64,000 nucleotides of DNA, taken from assembly GCF_001424425.1 (NCBI RefSeq), contig NZ_LMPT01000003.1, positions 119,260-183,259 on the forward strand, read 5' to 3'. The position numbers and the translations under genes were made by a program. Below are positions 49,389 through 58,607 of this stretch, piece by piece (positions within the stretch are counted from its first letter, which is position 1; every line of letters starts with the position of its first letter). Under the pieces are notes generated by a model. It had not been told where the DNA came from, did no database searches, and worked only from the letters and a program-made list of their open reading frames with translations. The DNA comes from Acidovorax sp. Leaf191. GTDB taxonomy: Bacteria > Pseudomonadota > Gammaproteobacteria > Burkholderiales > Burkholderiaceae_C.

Positions 49389-50828
49389 ATGACTCTGCCC
49401 CCCCGCCCGGCACCGCGCCAGCCATCCCGCCGCACGCTGCTGCAGGCGGGCAGCCTGGTCCTTTTGCTGGGCACGCAGCAGATCGCCCGTGGCGCCACCA
49501 TCCTGGCCGTGCGCGTATGGCCGGCCCCTGAATACTCCCGCGTGACCATCGAATCCGACGGCGCGCTGGTGGCCAAGCAGTTCTTCGTGACCACGCCGCC
49601 GCGCCTAGCCGTGGACATCGAAGGCATCGACCTGAGCCCCGAGCTGCGCGAGCTGGTGGCCAAGGTCAAGCCCGACGACCCGAACATCGCCGGCATCCGC
49701 GTGGGCCAGAACGCGCCCGGTGTGGTGCGCCTGGTGGTGGACCTGAAGCAGGCCGCCATGCCCCAGGTGTTCACCCTGCCGCCCGTGGCCGCCTACCAGC
49801 ACCGCCTGGTCTTCGACCTGTACCCGGCCGCACCGGTGGACCCGCTCGAAGCCCTGATCGCCGAGCGCCTGCGCGACGTGCCCGCCGCCGGCAAAACGCT
49901 GCCTGCGCCGCCCACCGTCACTGCACGCACCGGCCCCCAGCCGCCCGCCGAGACCGACCCCCTGGGCGACCTGATCGCCCAGCGCACCCAGCGCCCCGGT
50001 CCGCCCGGAGCGCCACCACCACCTGTGGTGGCCGCAGCGCCGCCTCCGGCCGAGCCTGCGCGCCCCGCGCCCGCCACGCCCAATCGGGCCACTTCGACAC
50101 AGACCGACCGCATCATCATCGTGGCGCTGGACCCCGGCCACGGCGGCGAGGACCCCGGCGCCATCGGCCCGGCCGGCACGCGCGAGAAGGACGTTGTCCT
50201 GCGCGTGGCCCACCTGCTGCGCGACCGCATCAACGCCACCACCGTGGGCGGCAACCCGATGCGCGCGTTTCTCACGCGCGACGGCGACTTCTTCGTGCCG
50301 CTGGGCGTGCGCGTGCAAAAGGCCCGGCGCGTGCAGGCCGACCTGTTCGTCTCCATCCATGCCGATGCCTTCACCACCCCGGCCGCACGCGGTGCCAGCG
50401 TGTTCGCGCTCAGCCAGGGCGGCGCCTCCAGCACCGCCGCGCGCTGGCTGGCCAACAAGGAAAACCAGGCCGACCTGGTGGGCGGCATCAACGTGCAGTC
50501 CAAGGACCAGCATGTGCAGCGCGCGCTTCTGGACATGAGCACCACCGCGCAGATCAACGACAGCCTCAAACTCGGCAGCGTGCTGCTGGGCGAGATCGGC
50601 GGCATGGCCAAGCTGCACAAGCCGCGCGTGGAGCAGGCGGGCTTTGCCGTGCTCAAGGCGCCCGACATCCCCAGCGTGCTGGTGGAGACCGCCTTCATCA
50701 GCAACCCCGAGGAAGAGCAGCGCCTGCGCAGCAGCGCCTACCAGGAGCAGCTGGCCGATGCGCTGATGCGCGGCATCACCCGCTACTTCGCCAAGAACCC
50801 GCCACTGGCGCGCAGCCGCTCGGTGTAG
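49389..50828 (+). CDS. amiC: N-acetylmuramoyl-L-alanine amidase (AmiC-type)
   Basis: 479 residues. The signal peptide has a twin-arginine-like 'SRRTLLQAGSLVLLLG', then an AMIN domain (about 35-165), a Pro/Ala-rich linker (about 180-240) and an Amidase_3 domain. Zinc ligands and catalytic Glu are in 'VALDPGHGGEDPGAIG', 'REKDVVLRVA', 'LFVSIHADAFT' and 'VLVETAFISNPEEE'. It splits septal peptidoglycan for daughter-cell separation. The gene symbol is given because of the Tat-type signal and AMIN domain. Confidence 0.92.
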   Translation: MTLPPRPAPRQPSRRTLLQAGSLVLLLGTQQIARGATILAVRVWPAPEYSRVTIESDGALVAKQFFVTTPPRLAVDIEGIDLSPELRELVAKVKPDDPNIAGIRVGQNAPGVVRLVVDLKQAAMPQVFTLPPVAAYQHRLVFDLYPAAPVDPLEALIAERLRDVPAAGKTLPAPPTVTARTGPQPPAETDPLGDLIAQRTQRPGPPGAPPPPVVAAAPPPAEPARPAPATPNRATSTQTDRIIIVALDPGHGGEDPGAIGPAGTREKDVVLRVAHLLRDRINATTVGGNPMRAFLTRDGDFFVPLGVRVQKARRVQADLFVSIHADAFTTPAARGASVFALSQGGASSTAARWLANKENQADLVGGINVQSKDQHVQRALLDMSTTAQINDSLKLGSVLLGEIGGMAKLHKPRVEQAGFAVLKAPDIPSVLVETAFISNPEEEQRLRSSAYQEQLADALMRGITRYFAKNPPLARSRSV

Positions 50829-51006
50829 GACCGCCACGGCAGGCCGCACAGCGCGGGGCGCGTTGCTTTGCTTTGCTTCGCCGTGCCTTGGCTTGCCTTG
50901 CGCGGACCGCCAAGTACAGGCAAAGTAGCCTGCATCATCCACACCCCGCGTGCAGCCCCCGCCCCCTCCGAGCAGGCCGTGCGCCACGGACGCAAGGAGA
51001 ACTGCC

Positions 51007-51345
51007 ATGGCACTGCCCCACGCCCAATCCGGCCAGATCGTCAGTGTTCGCCCCCTGGGCGACCGCCTGCCCGAAGCCATCACCACCGCCATACTCAAAG
51101 CCGGCCAGCTCGAGGTCATGCGCGTGGTGCTGCCCGTGGGCAAGTCCATGAAAGAACACCAGACCCCGGGCGAAGCCACGGTGCAGTGCATCGAAGGGGT
51201 GGTGGAGTTCATGAACGAAGGCGCCGTGCAGCAGTTGCACGCCGGCGACTTCGTGCACCTGGCGCCGCGCATGCTGCATGCGCTCAAGGCGGTGCAATCG
51301 GCCTCGCTGCTGGTCACCCTGTGCCTGTTGCCGGGCGAGCGCTGA
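51007..51345 (+). CDS. Small cupin-domain protein
   Basis: 112 residues with AAGGAG 7 bases before ATG. A single cupin barrel: 'LEVMRVVLPVGKSMKEHQTP', 'TVQCIEGVVEFMN' and 'LHAGDFVHLAPRMLHALKAV'. The metal-binding residues are reduced (His in KEHQ, later His in MLHAL), so metal binding is possible. No pathway can be inferred; it is a single gene between amiC and a convergent chemoreceptor. Confidence 0.82.
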   Translation: MALPHAQSGQIVSVRPLGDRLPEAITTAILKAGQLEVMRVVLPVGKSMKEHQTPGEATVQCIEGVVEFMNEGAVQQLHAGDFVHLAPRMLHALKAVQSASLLVTLCLLPGER

Positions 51346-51404
51346 CAAGCATCTTGCACCGGCCCGCCGGTTCCGTCACACCGGGGGCTGCTGGTCAATT
51401 CAAG

Positions 51405-52970
51405 CTACAGGCGGAACACGCTCACCACCTCGGCCAGCCGCGCCGCCTGGTGCTTGAGGCTGTCGGCCGCCGCGGCGCTTTGCTCCACCAGCGCGGCGTT
51501 TTGCTGCGTGACCTGATCGAGCTGCGTCACCGCTTCGCCCACCTGGCTGATACCGATGGTCTGCTCGCCCGTGGCGCTCGATATCTCGCCGATCAGATCG
51601 CTCACGCGTTTGACCTGGGTGACGATGTCTTCCATGCTCTGGCCCGCGTTGCTCACCAGCTGCGTGCCGTCATCGACCCTGGACACGCTGGCGGTGATCA
51701 GGGCCTTGATCTCCTTGGCAGCCTCGGCGCTGCGCCCGGCCAGGCTGCGCACCTCGCTGGCCACCACGGCAAAGCCACGGCCCTGCTCGCCCGCGCGGGC
51801 GGCCTCCACGGCGGCATTGAGCGCGAGGATGTTGGTCTGGAACGCAATGCCGTCGATCACCGCGATGATGTCGGTGATCTTGCGCGACGCGGCCGAAATG
51901 TCCTGCATGGTGGCCACCACCTGGCCCACCACTTCGCCGCCCTTGACGGCCGCAGCCGACGCGGTGCCCGCCAGCACCGCGGCCCGCTGCGCGGTGTCGG
52001 AGTTGTTCTTCACCGTGCTCGTGATCTCTTCCATCGACGCCGCGGTCTCCTCCAGGTTGGCCGCCTGCTCTTCGGTGCGCTGGCTCAGGTCCGCGTTGCC
52101 GGCCGCGATCTCGCTGGAGCCGGTGGCAATGCTGTCGCTGCTGTGGCGCACGTCGCCCACGATGCGCACCAGCGACGCCTGCATGGTTTGCATCGCCTGC
52201 ATCATCCGCGCCACTTCGCCCCGGCCCTGCGCATAAATGGGCTGCGACAGATCGCCCTCGCCGATGCGCTGGGCCACCGTGGCCACCTCGTTCAATGACC
52301 GGCGGATGCGCTGCACCACCACCACCGACAGCACCACCAGCAGCGCCAGCCCGGCCACGCCCGCCACCAGCACCGTGGTGCGGTACGAGCTGATCAGCGC
52401 GGCCGCTTCGCCGGCCTGCTCGGCCGAGCGCTGCACCTGGTAGGCCACCATCTTGTCGGCCACGGTGTTGTACTGGTTGAGCACCGGTGCAAACGTGGCC
52501 AGGGCGTAGCTCTTGGCCTGGGCCATGTCGCCCGCCTTCTTGAGGGCCAGGGACTTGTCGCGCGCTTCCAGATAGCTCGTGCGCACGGCGGCCAGCTCCT
52601 CCTGGATGCGCAGGCCTTCGGGACTTTTCTCCAGCTCGGTGTAGCGCTTTTGCACCGTGCTGGTGTCTGCCGTGGTGGCGGCCACCATGTCCTTGAAGTA
52701 GTTCTGCAGGTCGTCACCGTCGCTCTGCGCAATGGAGAACACGCGCGTGGAGTTGACCGCGATGTTGCTGCGCCAGCGCAGCGCCAGCTGCAGCCGTTCG
52801 ACCTGCTCGGTCGCCAGTTGGTCGACGGTGCGGCCCAGGTGCTGCACCCGCACCAGGCTCAGCGCCAGGATGATCACCAGCGCCAGCACCGCCACCCCGA
52901 CGATGAGGCTGATCTGCTGCGCGACGGTGAGCTGAGGGCCTTGGCCCGCGGAGTTGGTGTGCTGGCCCAT
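51405..52970 (-). CDS. Methyl-accepting chemotaxis protein without docking tail
   Basis: 521 residues from ATG 52970 ([10 protein letters not shown]). TM1 at about 20-40, periplasmic helical ligand domain, TM2 near 195-220, HAMP, then the signalling hairpin with '[20 protein letters not shown]'. It ends SVFRL, right after the methylation helices, with no pentapeptide, so it should depend on other receptors for efficient adaptation. The signalling tip is nearly identical to that of the receptor at 6513-8300, so the two could share arrays. Ligand unknown. Confidence 0.93.
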   Translation of the reverse strand: MGQHTNSAGQGPQLTVAQQISLIVGVAVLALVIILALSLVRVQHLGRTVDQLATEQVERLQLALRWRSNIAVNSTRVFSIAQSDGDDLQNYFKDMVAATTADTSTVQKRYTELEKSPEGLRIQEELAAVRTSYLEARDKSLALKKAGDMAQAKSYALATFAPVLNQYNTVADKMVAYQVQRSAEQAGEAAALISSYRTTVLVAGVAGLALLVVLSVVVVQRIRRSLNEVATVAQRIGEGDLSQPIYAQGRGEVARMMQAMQTMQASLVRIVGDVRHSSDSIATGSSEIAAGNADLSQRTEEQAANLEETAASMEEITSTVKNNSDTAQRAAVLAGTASAAAVKGGEVVGQVVATMQDISAASRKITDIIAVIDGIAFQTNILALNAAVEAARAGEQGRGFAVVASEVRSLAGRSAEAAKEIKALITASVSRVDDGTQLVSNAGQSMEDIVTQVKRVSDLIGEISSATGEQTIGISQVGEAVTQLDQVTQQNAALVEQSAAAADSLKHQAARLAEVVSVFRL

Positions 52971-53344
52971 CGTGGTATCCCCTGGTTGGCCGCGTTGTGT
53001 TCGCGGCTTGTGTTCATGACCGATCAATGATCTGTCTGCGCCGCAGGATTGGCAACGGGGACGACCGCCTCGTAAACCCTAAGAAATGCGGCCAATACAC
53101 GAGCGCAACGGCGCGGCAGGCCAGCACCCGCGCCGCCTGGCCGGGCGCCATTCGGCGGCGATGTCCGGGCCGCTTCGGATCACGCCCTGCCGTCAGCCAC
53201 GGCGCGGCATGTCCTACAGGCACCTCCCCCGCTTGCCTACGCCGGCGGCGCGGTGCCGGGTGGATATTTCAGTCACAGGTCGAGTTGAGCAGCACCCGCT
53301 GAACAACTGCAAGGCCTGAATCCACACCACAAAGGACTCTTGCC
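52971..53344. other. Intergenic region upstream of a chemoreceptor and a glycine-zipper gene
   Basis: 374 bases without a convincing gene. It holds one 7-base stem (CGCCGCC 53131-53137 with GGCGGCG 53154-53160) and must contain the divergent promoters of both flanking genes, but no hexamer pair close to the sigma-70 or sigma-28 consensus stands out. Confidence 0.5.
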
Positions 53345-53584
53345 ATGAAAATCCGTCACATCCTCCTTGCGACCACCTGCACCGCGGCCCTTGCCCTGGG
53401 TGGTTGTGCCTCCAACCCCACCGATGCCCAAGTGGGTACCGGCGTCGGTGCCGTCGTAGGCGGCGTCGCAGGCAATGCCATCTTCGGCGGCCCTGTAGGG
53501 ACCATTGGCGGTGCCGCAGCCGGCGCGCTGGTGGGCCACGAAATCGGTGAAGATCGCGACCAACGCCGTGGATATCGCCGTTAA
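53345..53584 (+). CDS. Glycine-zipper lipoprotein (OsmB-like)
   Basis: 79 residues with AAAGGA ahead of ATG. Signal peptide with lipobox LGGC (Cys21), then 'GTGVGAVVGGVAGNAIFGGP' and 'GTIGGAAAGALVGHEIGEDR', a glycine zipper of alternating small residues that forms a membrane hairpin, and a basic tail. OsmB-type proteins are stress-induced outer-membrane lipoproteins. It is a monocistronic gene with its own terminator. Confidence 0.85.
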   Translation: MKIRHILLATTCTAALALGGCASNPTDAQVGTGVGAVVGGVAGNAIFGGPVGTIGGAAAGALVGHEIGEDRDQRRGYRR

Positions 53585-53637
53585 TTTGCTTCACACCCAC
53601 CATCACCGCCCGCCTGGGCGACCGATGGCGGCGTAAA

Positions 53638-53676
53638 AAAACTCCTGGCACTCGTACACCGAGCGTCAGGAGTTTT
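53638..53676. terminator. Bidirectional terminator between the glycine-zipper gene and dedA
   Basis: AAAACTCCTG (53638-53647) pairs with CAGGAGTTTT (53667-53676). A- and T-runs flank both arms (six A before, TTTT after), so it can end both convergent transcripts. Confidence 0.85.
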
Positions 53677-53702
53677 GCTTTGGGGGTGGCGTTGCCGGTG
53701 CT

Positions 53703-54350
53703 TCAGGCCGTCTTGGCCGCCCGCCCGGCGCGCCAGGCACCGAAGATCGCGATCAGCCCGGGGATGAAGATCATGGCCCAGATGATCTTGTCCAGGTTTT
53801 CCTTCACCCAGGCAAAGTTGCCGAAGAAGTAGCCCGCGGTGCAGATGCCCAGCACCCACAGCAGCGCGCCGCCCACATTGAAAGCCGTGAACTTGGCACG
53901 GTTCATCTCGGCCACACCCGCCACGAAGGGTGCGAAGGTGCGGATGAACGGCATGAAGCGCGCCAGGATGATCGTGATGCCGCCGTAGCGCTCGTAAAAA
54001 TCATGCGCCTGGTTGAACGCGCGGCGGTTGAACCAGCGCGAGTCTTCCCACTGGAAGACCTTGGGCCCGAAGTACCGCCCGATCGAGTAGTTGCACTGGT
54101 CGCCCAGGATGGCTGCGGCGATCAGCACCACGCAGGCGATGGGCAGGCTCATGAGCCCCGCGCCGCACAGCGCCCCGACGATGAACAGCAGCGAGTCGCC
54201 CGGCAAGAACGGCATGACCACCACGCCGGTTTCCACGAACACGATGAGAAACAGCAGCGCGTACACCCACGGGCCGTACGCTTGCACGAACGCCTCGAGG
54301 TACTTGTCCACATGCAGGATGAAATCGATGAGAAAGGTGACAAGTTCCAT
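53703..54350 (-). CDS. DedA-family membrane protein
   Basis: 215 residues from ATG 54350 (MELVTFLIDFILHVDKYLEA). The family core has 'FVETGVVVMPFLPGDSLLFI', 'YFGPKVFQWEDSRWFNRRAF' and 'ILARFMPFIRTFAPFVAGVA' (the F/Y-R-x(4)-R amphipathic helix), with re-entrant loops plus about five membrane helices. DedA proteins are half-ion-driven lipid or undecaprenyl-phosphate transporters/flippases needed for envelope homeostasis. It is divergent from mutL over 94 bases. Confidence 0.9.
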   Translation of the reverse strand: MELVTFLIDFILHVDKYLEAFVQAYGPWVYALLFLIVFVETGVVVMPFLPGDSLLFIVGALCGAGLMSLPIACVVLIAAAILGDQCNYSIGRYFGPKVFQWEDSRWFNRRAFNQAHDFYERYGGITIILARFMPFIRTFAPFVAGVAEMNRAKFTAFNVGGALLWVLGICTAGYFFGNFAWVKENLDKIIWAMIFIPGLIAIFGAWRAGRAAKTA

Positions 54351-54444
54351 GGGGCTGGTGTTGAAAAAAGCAGCGGGCATTATCCCCAGCCCGCCGGGGT
54401 GACCCGCAAAGCCCCTGCGCGAGCCCGGCCCTAAAATCCACGGG

Positions 54445-56538
54445 GTGAACGACACCACCGCCCCCCTCGCCACGGCCCTGCCGGCCAGCGCCCCCATCCC
54501 CCCACGCCGCCCCATCCGCGACCTGCCCAACGAGCTGATCAGCCAGATCGCGGCTGGCGAAGTGGTGGAGCGCCCCGCTTCCGTGGTGCGCGAGCTGGTG
54601 GACAACGCGCTCGATGCCGGCGCCACGCAGATCACCGTGCGGCTGTCCGCCGGCGGCGTGCGCCTGATCACGGTGGAAGACGACGGCGGCGGCATTCCGC
54701 ACGAGGAGCTGCCCGTGGCGCTGCGCCGCCACGCCACCAGCAAGATCACCAACCTGAACGACCTGGAAACTGTGGCCACGATGGGCTTTCGGGGCGAGGC
54801 GCTGGCGGCCATCGCTTCGGTGTCCGAGATGTCCCTGCTCTCGCGACCTGCGGCGCAAGGCAACGCCTTTTTGCTGGACGCACGCAGCGGCGAACTGCGC
54901 CCTGCCGCCCGCAGCACGGGCACCACGGTGGAGGTCAAGGAGCTTTTCTTTTCGACCCCGGCGCGCCGCAAATTTCTCAAGACCGACGCCACCGAGCTTG
55001 CGCACTGCATCGAGTCCGTGCGCCGCCACGCGCTGGCCCGGCCCGATGTGGGATTTGCCATCTGGCACGAAGGCAAGCTGGTGGAGCAGTGGCGCGCGAC
55101 CTTCGTGCCGGGCCAGGCCAGCGCCAGCGCCAGCGGCCTGCAGGACGCGCTGGCGCGGCGCCTGTCGGACGTGCTGGGCGAGGACTTCGTCGCGCAGTCG
55201 GTCGCCGTGCAGCACCGCGTGGGCCCGGTGGTCGTGACCGGCCGCGCCGGCCTGCCCGACGCCGCACGCTCGCGCGCCGACCACCAGTACTGCTACGTCA
55301 ACGGCCGCTTCGTGCGCGACAAGGTGCTGACCCACGCCGCGCGCAGCGCGTACGAAGACGTGCTGCACGGCCACAAGCAGCCGGTGTATGCGCTGTATGT
55401 AGAGATCGACCCGGCGCGCGTGGATGTGAACGTGCACCCCACCAAGATCGAGGTGCGCTTTCGCGACAGCCGCGAGGTGCATCAGGCGGTGCGCCACGCG
55501 GTGGAAAACGCGCTGGCCGCACCACGCGCCGCAGCGCTGGCCGCGGCAGCCGCCGCAGCCTCTGCCGAGGGCGATGCGAGCCCTGCGGACGACAGCGCTG
55601 CCGTTGTGACGTCAAAACAGGCGCTACCGCGCACTTGGCAAGCGCAATCCGCTATCAGATTTGAAGAACGTGGCCACCAGGTGGCCGACCTGCAGGCGCT
55701 GTGGGGCCCGCGCAAGGACCCTGCTGCGGCCAGCGCGCCAGGCGGCCAGGCCCTGTGGCAAGGCACGCAGGGGCCGCTGGGGCAGCCAGGACAGGACAGG
55801 CCCGCTGGCGAATCGGCCGAGGCACCGCCCTGGAGCTCTCCAGGTACCGCGTTCCCGCCGCCAGCCGCTGCACCACTCAGCGCCAATGCCATGGCAGGCA
55901 GCGCACCCGCCGGCACCGGCCGAGACACCCCAGAGACCACCTGGCCCCTGGGCCGCGCCGTGGCACAGTTGCACGGCGTGTACATCCTGGCCGAGAACGC
56001 GCAGGGCATGATCATCGTGGACATGCACGCCGCGCACGAACGCATCGTGTACGAACGCCTCAAGTCCCAGGTGGACAGCGGCGCACGCATTGCCAGCCAG
56101 CCACTGCTGATCCCCGCCACCTTCGCCGCCACGGCCGAGGAAGTCGCCACTGCCGAAGAATCCACCGAGGTGCTGGCCCTGCTGGGCCTGGAGGTGGTGC
56201 CGTTCTCGCCCAAGACCCTGGCCGTGCGGGCCGTGCCCACCACGCTGGCCACCGCGTCGGGCTTTGGCGACCCGGTCGAGCTGGCCCGCAGCGTGCTGGC
56301 CGAACTGGCCGCGCACGACGCGACCACCGTGGTGCAGCGCGCCCGCAACGAGATCCTGGGCACCATGGCCTGCCACGGCGCGGTGCGGGCCAACCGCAGG
56401 CTCACCATCGACGAGATGAACGCGCTGCTGCGCCAGATGGAGACCACCGACCGCAGCGACCAGTGCAACCACGGCCGGCCCACGTGGCGGCAGTTGTCGA
56501 TGAAGGAACTGGACGCGCTGTTCCTGCGCGGACGGTAG
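54445..56538 (+). CDS. mutL: DNA mismatch repair protein MutL
   Basis: 697 residues from GTG 54445. The N-terminal GHKL ATPase contains 'IAAGEVVERPASVVRELVDN', 'VEDDGGGIPHEE' and 'TMGFRGEALAAIASV'; the C-terminal dimerisation domain includes 'AHERIVYERLKSQVDSG' and ends 'QCNHGRPTWRQLSMKELDAL'. It lacks the DQHAAHERxxYE endonuclease motif in full, having DMHAAHERIVYE with a weak metal site, so nuclease activity is uncertain. A repeat copy at 55611-55665 is read through in frame in the variable linker. Confidence 0.94.
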   Translation: MNDTTAPLATALPASAPIPPRRPIRDLPNELISQIAAGEVVERPASVVRELVDNALDAGATQITVRLSAGGVRLITVEDDGGGIPHEELPVALRRHATSKITNLNDLETVATMGFRGEALAAIASVSEMSLLSRPAAQGNAFLLDARSGELRPAARSTGTTVEVKELFFSTPARRKFLKTDATELAHCIESVRRHALARPDVGFAIWHEGKLVEQWRATFVPGQASASASGLQDALARRLSDVLGEDFVAQSVAVQHRVGPVVVTGRAGLPDAARSRADHQYCYVNGRFVRDKVLTHAARSAYEDVLHGHKQPVYALYVEIDPARVDVNVHPTKIEVRFRDSREVHQAVRHAVENALAAPRAAALAAAAAAASAEGDASPADDSAAVVTSKQALPRTWQAQSAIRFEERGHQVADLQALWGPRKDPAAASAPGGQALWQGTQGPLGQPGQDRPAGESAEAPPWSSPGTAFPPPAAAPLSANAMAGSAPAGTGRDTPETTWPLGRAVAQLHGVYILAENAQGMIIVDMHAAHERIVYERLKSQVDSGARIASQPLLIPATFAATAEEVATAEESTEVLALLGLEVVPFSPKTLAVRAVPTTLATASGFGDPVELARSVLAELAAHDATTVVQRARNEILGTMACHGAVRANRRLTIDEMNALLRQMETTDRSDQCNHGRPTWRQLSMKELDALFLRGR
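55611..55665 (-). repeat. Dispersed repeat copy in the mutL linker
   Basis: On the minus strand: CAAATCTGATAGCGGATTGC, then GCTTGCC, then GCGCGGTAGCGCC and a TGTTTTGAC tail. The GATAGC, GCGC, GGTAGCGCC and TTTTGA blocks occur in the same order and spacing as in the other copies; the first CTAT arm is lost. It encodes SKQALPRTWQAQSAIRFE within the Pro/Ala-rich MutL linker. Confidence 0.6.
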
Positions 56539-56601
56539 GTCCCTTCCCAGAACCACACTGCTGTTCCCCGCGCCATTCGCATAGCCAGAGTCTTCCAGCC
56601 A

Positions 56602-57288
56602 ATGCAGCCGTCCCACTACCGCCAGCCCCATCCCGCCATGTCCGCAGTGCCCGCCGTACTGGCAGCGCTCTGCATGGCCCTGCCCAGCGCCCACGCAGGG
56701 CGCCCGCTCACCGTGGACGATGCGGGTGTGGATGAGGTGGGCCAGGGCCACATCGAAGCCTGGTGGGAAGGCCAGCGCGGGCAGCGCGGCACCTTCTATG
56801 CAGCGCCGGCCTTCACCCCCATCGAAGGGCTGGAGCTGGGCGCCCTGCTGGCGCGCGACATGGGGGAGCGCCACACGCTGCAGGGGTTGCAGGCCAAGTG
56901 GCTGTGGAGCCCCGCGCAGACCGATGGTTGCAATGCCGCCAGCACGGCGGGCATCACCCACCGCAGACAGCCCGGGGGCCACAGCGGGGGCAGCATGGTG
57001 GCGCTGAACCTCATCGGCACCTGCGCCGCACCGTGGGGCGTGGCCAACGCCAACCTGGGCACCCAGCGCGAACGCGGCCAGTCCTGGCGCGGCACCTGGG
57101 GCGTGTCCCTGGAGCACAGCTGGGGCGCCATCACGCCGCACGTGGAGGCCTTCGGCGTCCAGCACAGTGCGCCGGTGTTTCAGGCAGGAGCGCGGTGGGA
57201 ATGGGCACCCGGTCGACAGCTGGATGCCACGGTGGGCCGCCAACAGGGTCGCACGCTGCTGAGCGTCGGGTTCGCAGTGGGCTTCTGA
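56602..57288 (+). CDS. Exported protein, probably a small outer-membrane beta-barrel
   Basis: 228 residues; a signal peptide ends near SAHA-GR. Downstream, alternating polar/hydrophobic strands dominate ('ALNLIGTCAAPWGVANANLG', 'WGVSLEHSWGAITPHVEAF', 'QLDATVGRQQGRTLLSVGF') and the protein ends in Phe (GFAVGF), a typical C-terminal barrel-assembly signal. Two Cys could form a disulfide. No family name is recognised. It sits between mutL and a phosphotransferase gene with no obvious functional link. ATG 56638 is an alternative start. Confidence 0.7.
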   Translation: MQPSHYRQPHPAMSAVPAVLAALCMALPSAHAGRPLTVDDAGVDEVGQGHIEAWWEGQRGQRGTFYAAPAFTPIEGLELGALLARDMGERHTLQGLQAKWLWSPAQTDGCNAASTAGITHRRQPGGHSGGSMVALNLIGTCAAPWGVANANLGTQRERGQSWRGTWGVSLEHSWGAITPHVEAFGVQHSAPVFQAGARWEWAPGRQLDATVGRQQGRTLLSVGFAVGF

Positions 57289-57394
57289 CGGGCGCGCCGG
57301 ACAGGCCCCTGGGGTCCACCTTTGGCTGCCGTTAAGCCGCTGGCCGCCGTTTGGCGGCAGAATCGCCCGCCCTGCTGGAATGGAAGCGCCCGCC

Positions 57395-58507
57395 ATGATC
57401 CCCCTCGACCCCCACTTCATCGCACAGACCACCCCCACGGGCGAGGCCATTGCGCGCGCCGTGGAAGCCGGCTGGCCCCTGGGCCCTGTGGCGCACTGCG
57501 TGCTGCTGCGGCGCGGCTTTAACCAAGTCTATGAACTGCACTTTGCCAGCGGGCTGCACGCCATCGCCCGGCTGAGCGCCGAACGGCCTCGCGGCGACCC
57601 CAACATCGCCTACGAAACCGCATTGCTAACCCACCTGCGCGCGCACGGCATTCCGGTCGCCGCGCCGCTGCCCGCGGCAGATGGGTCCTTCAGCGTGGTG
57701 CTGGCACTGCCCGAAGGTCCCCGGGCGCTGCTGCTGTTCGACTTTCTACCGGGCGACCCGCCCGGCGAATCGCTGGTGGATATCGAAGCCACCGGCCGGG
57801 GCCTGGCCCAGTTGCATGGCGCAGCACAGAGCTACGCAGGCCCCGAAAGCCACTACACGCTGGACCTGCCGCTGCTGCTGGACGCATCACTGCAGCGCAT
57901 GCTCACAGCACCCACCGTGGATGCGGCTCTGGCACGCGAATTCACGGCTCTGGCCGAGGACCTGCGTTCGCGCTTTGCGGACCCGCCGAGCCTCACCCGC
58001 GTGCATTGCCATGGCGACTGCCACGGCAGCAACAACTTCATGGCCGACAGCCCCGACAACCCCGAAGGAGCCGAGCGCAGCCGCGTGGCCGCGTTTTTCG
58101 ACTTCGACGACGCAGGCCCGGGCCTGCTGGCGTACGAGCTGAGCGTGTACCTGTGGGTGCTGCTGCCGCGCAGTCATGAAACACCCGCCACTGCCGCGGT
58201 GATGGAGCGCTGGCACCGTTATCTCATCGGGTACACCGGAGTGCGCGCCATACACGCGGCGGACCTGGCGGCCATCACCCCGTGCCTGGCGCTTCGGCAG
58301 TTCTGGGTGATGGGTGAATACGCCGGCCGCATCCCCGTCTGGGGCACGCAGGCCATGCCCACGCACTGGCTGCGCAAACAGCCTGCGCTCATGCGGGCCT
58401 GGATGGATTTGCCGCCCGCCGACCAGCTTGCAGCCCAGGAGCCCGCCAAAGCTGCAACTGCACCGGCATCATCAACGGCAGCAGCAACGGCAGCAGCAAC
58501 GGCGTGA
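57395..58507 (+). CDS. APH-family phosphotransferase (homoserine-kinase-like)
   Basis: 370 residues from ATG 57395 (MIPLDPHFIAQ), with GGAAG 8 bases upstream; ATG 57380 lies inside that site. The kinase-like fold shows the catalytic loop 'RVHCHGDCHGSNNF' (Brenner motif HGDxHxxN) and the metal-binding 'FFDFDDAGPG'. The N-lobe 'GFNQVYELHFASGLHAIARL' supplies the nucleotide pocket. Relatives include homoserine and choline/ethanolamine kinases and stress kinase SrkA. The Ala/Thr-rich tail (AAATAAATA) is encoded by short CAGCAACGG-like repeats. Confidence 0.88.
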   Translation: MIPLDPHFIAQTTPTGEAIARAVEAGWPLGPVAHCVLLRRGFNQVYELHFASGLHAIARLSAERPRGDPNIAYETALLTHLRAHGIPVAAPLPAADGSFSVVLALPEGPRALLLFDFLPGDPPGESLVDIEATGRGLAQLHGAAQSYAGPESHYTLDLPLLLDASLQRMLTAPTVDAALAREFTALAEDLRSRFADPPSLTRVHCHGDCHGSNNFMADSPDNPEGAERSRVAAFFDFDDAGPGLLAYELSVYLWVLLPRSHETPATAAVMERWHRYLIGYTGVRAIHAADLAAITPCLALRQFWVMGEYAGRIPVWGTQAMPTHWLRKQPALMRAWMDLPPADQLAAQEPAKAATAPASSTAAATAAATA

Positions 58508-58526
58508 CAGCGCACCGAACACACAA

Positions 58527-58558
58527 AAAACAAAGCCCGCAGTCGCGGGCTTTGTTTT
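58527..58558. terminator. Bidirectional terminator between the phosphotransferase and glpQ genes
   Basis: AAAACAAAGCCCGC (58527-58540) pairs perfectly with GCGGGCTTTGTTTT (58545-58558) around AGTC, with A- and T-rich outer arms usable by both convergent transcripts. Confidence 0.9.
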
Positions 58559-58607
58559 GGCAGGAGTGGCACGGCACAAGGTCGCCGTGTCCCCGTCGAT
58601 CTGCCGA

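Noticed and set aside
50862-50915. TTGCT/TTGCC-rich stretch after amiC and the CGCAA run near 38555 as regulatory repeats
   Set aside because: They are imperfect low-complexity runs with no consistent unit or nearby promoter; probably slippage products.
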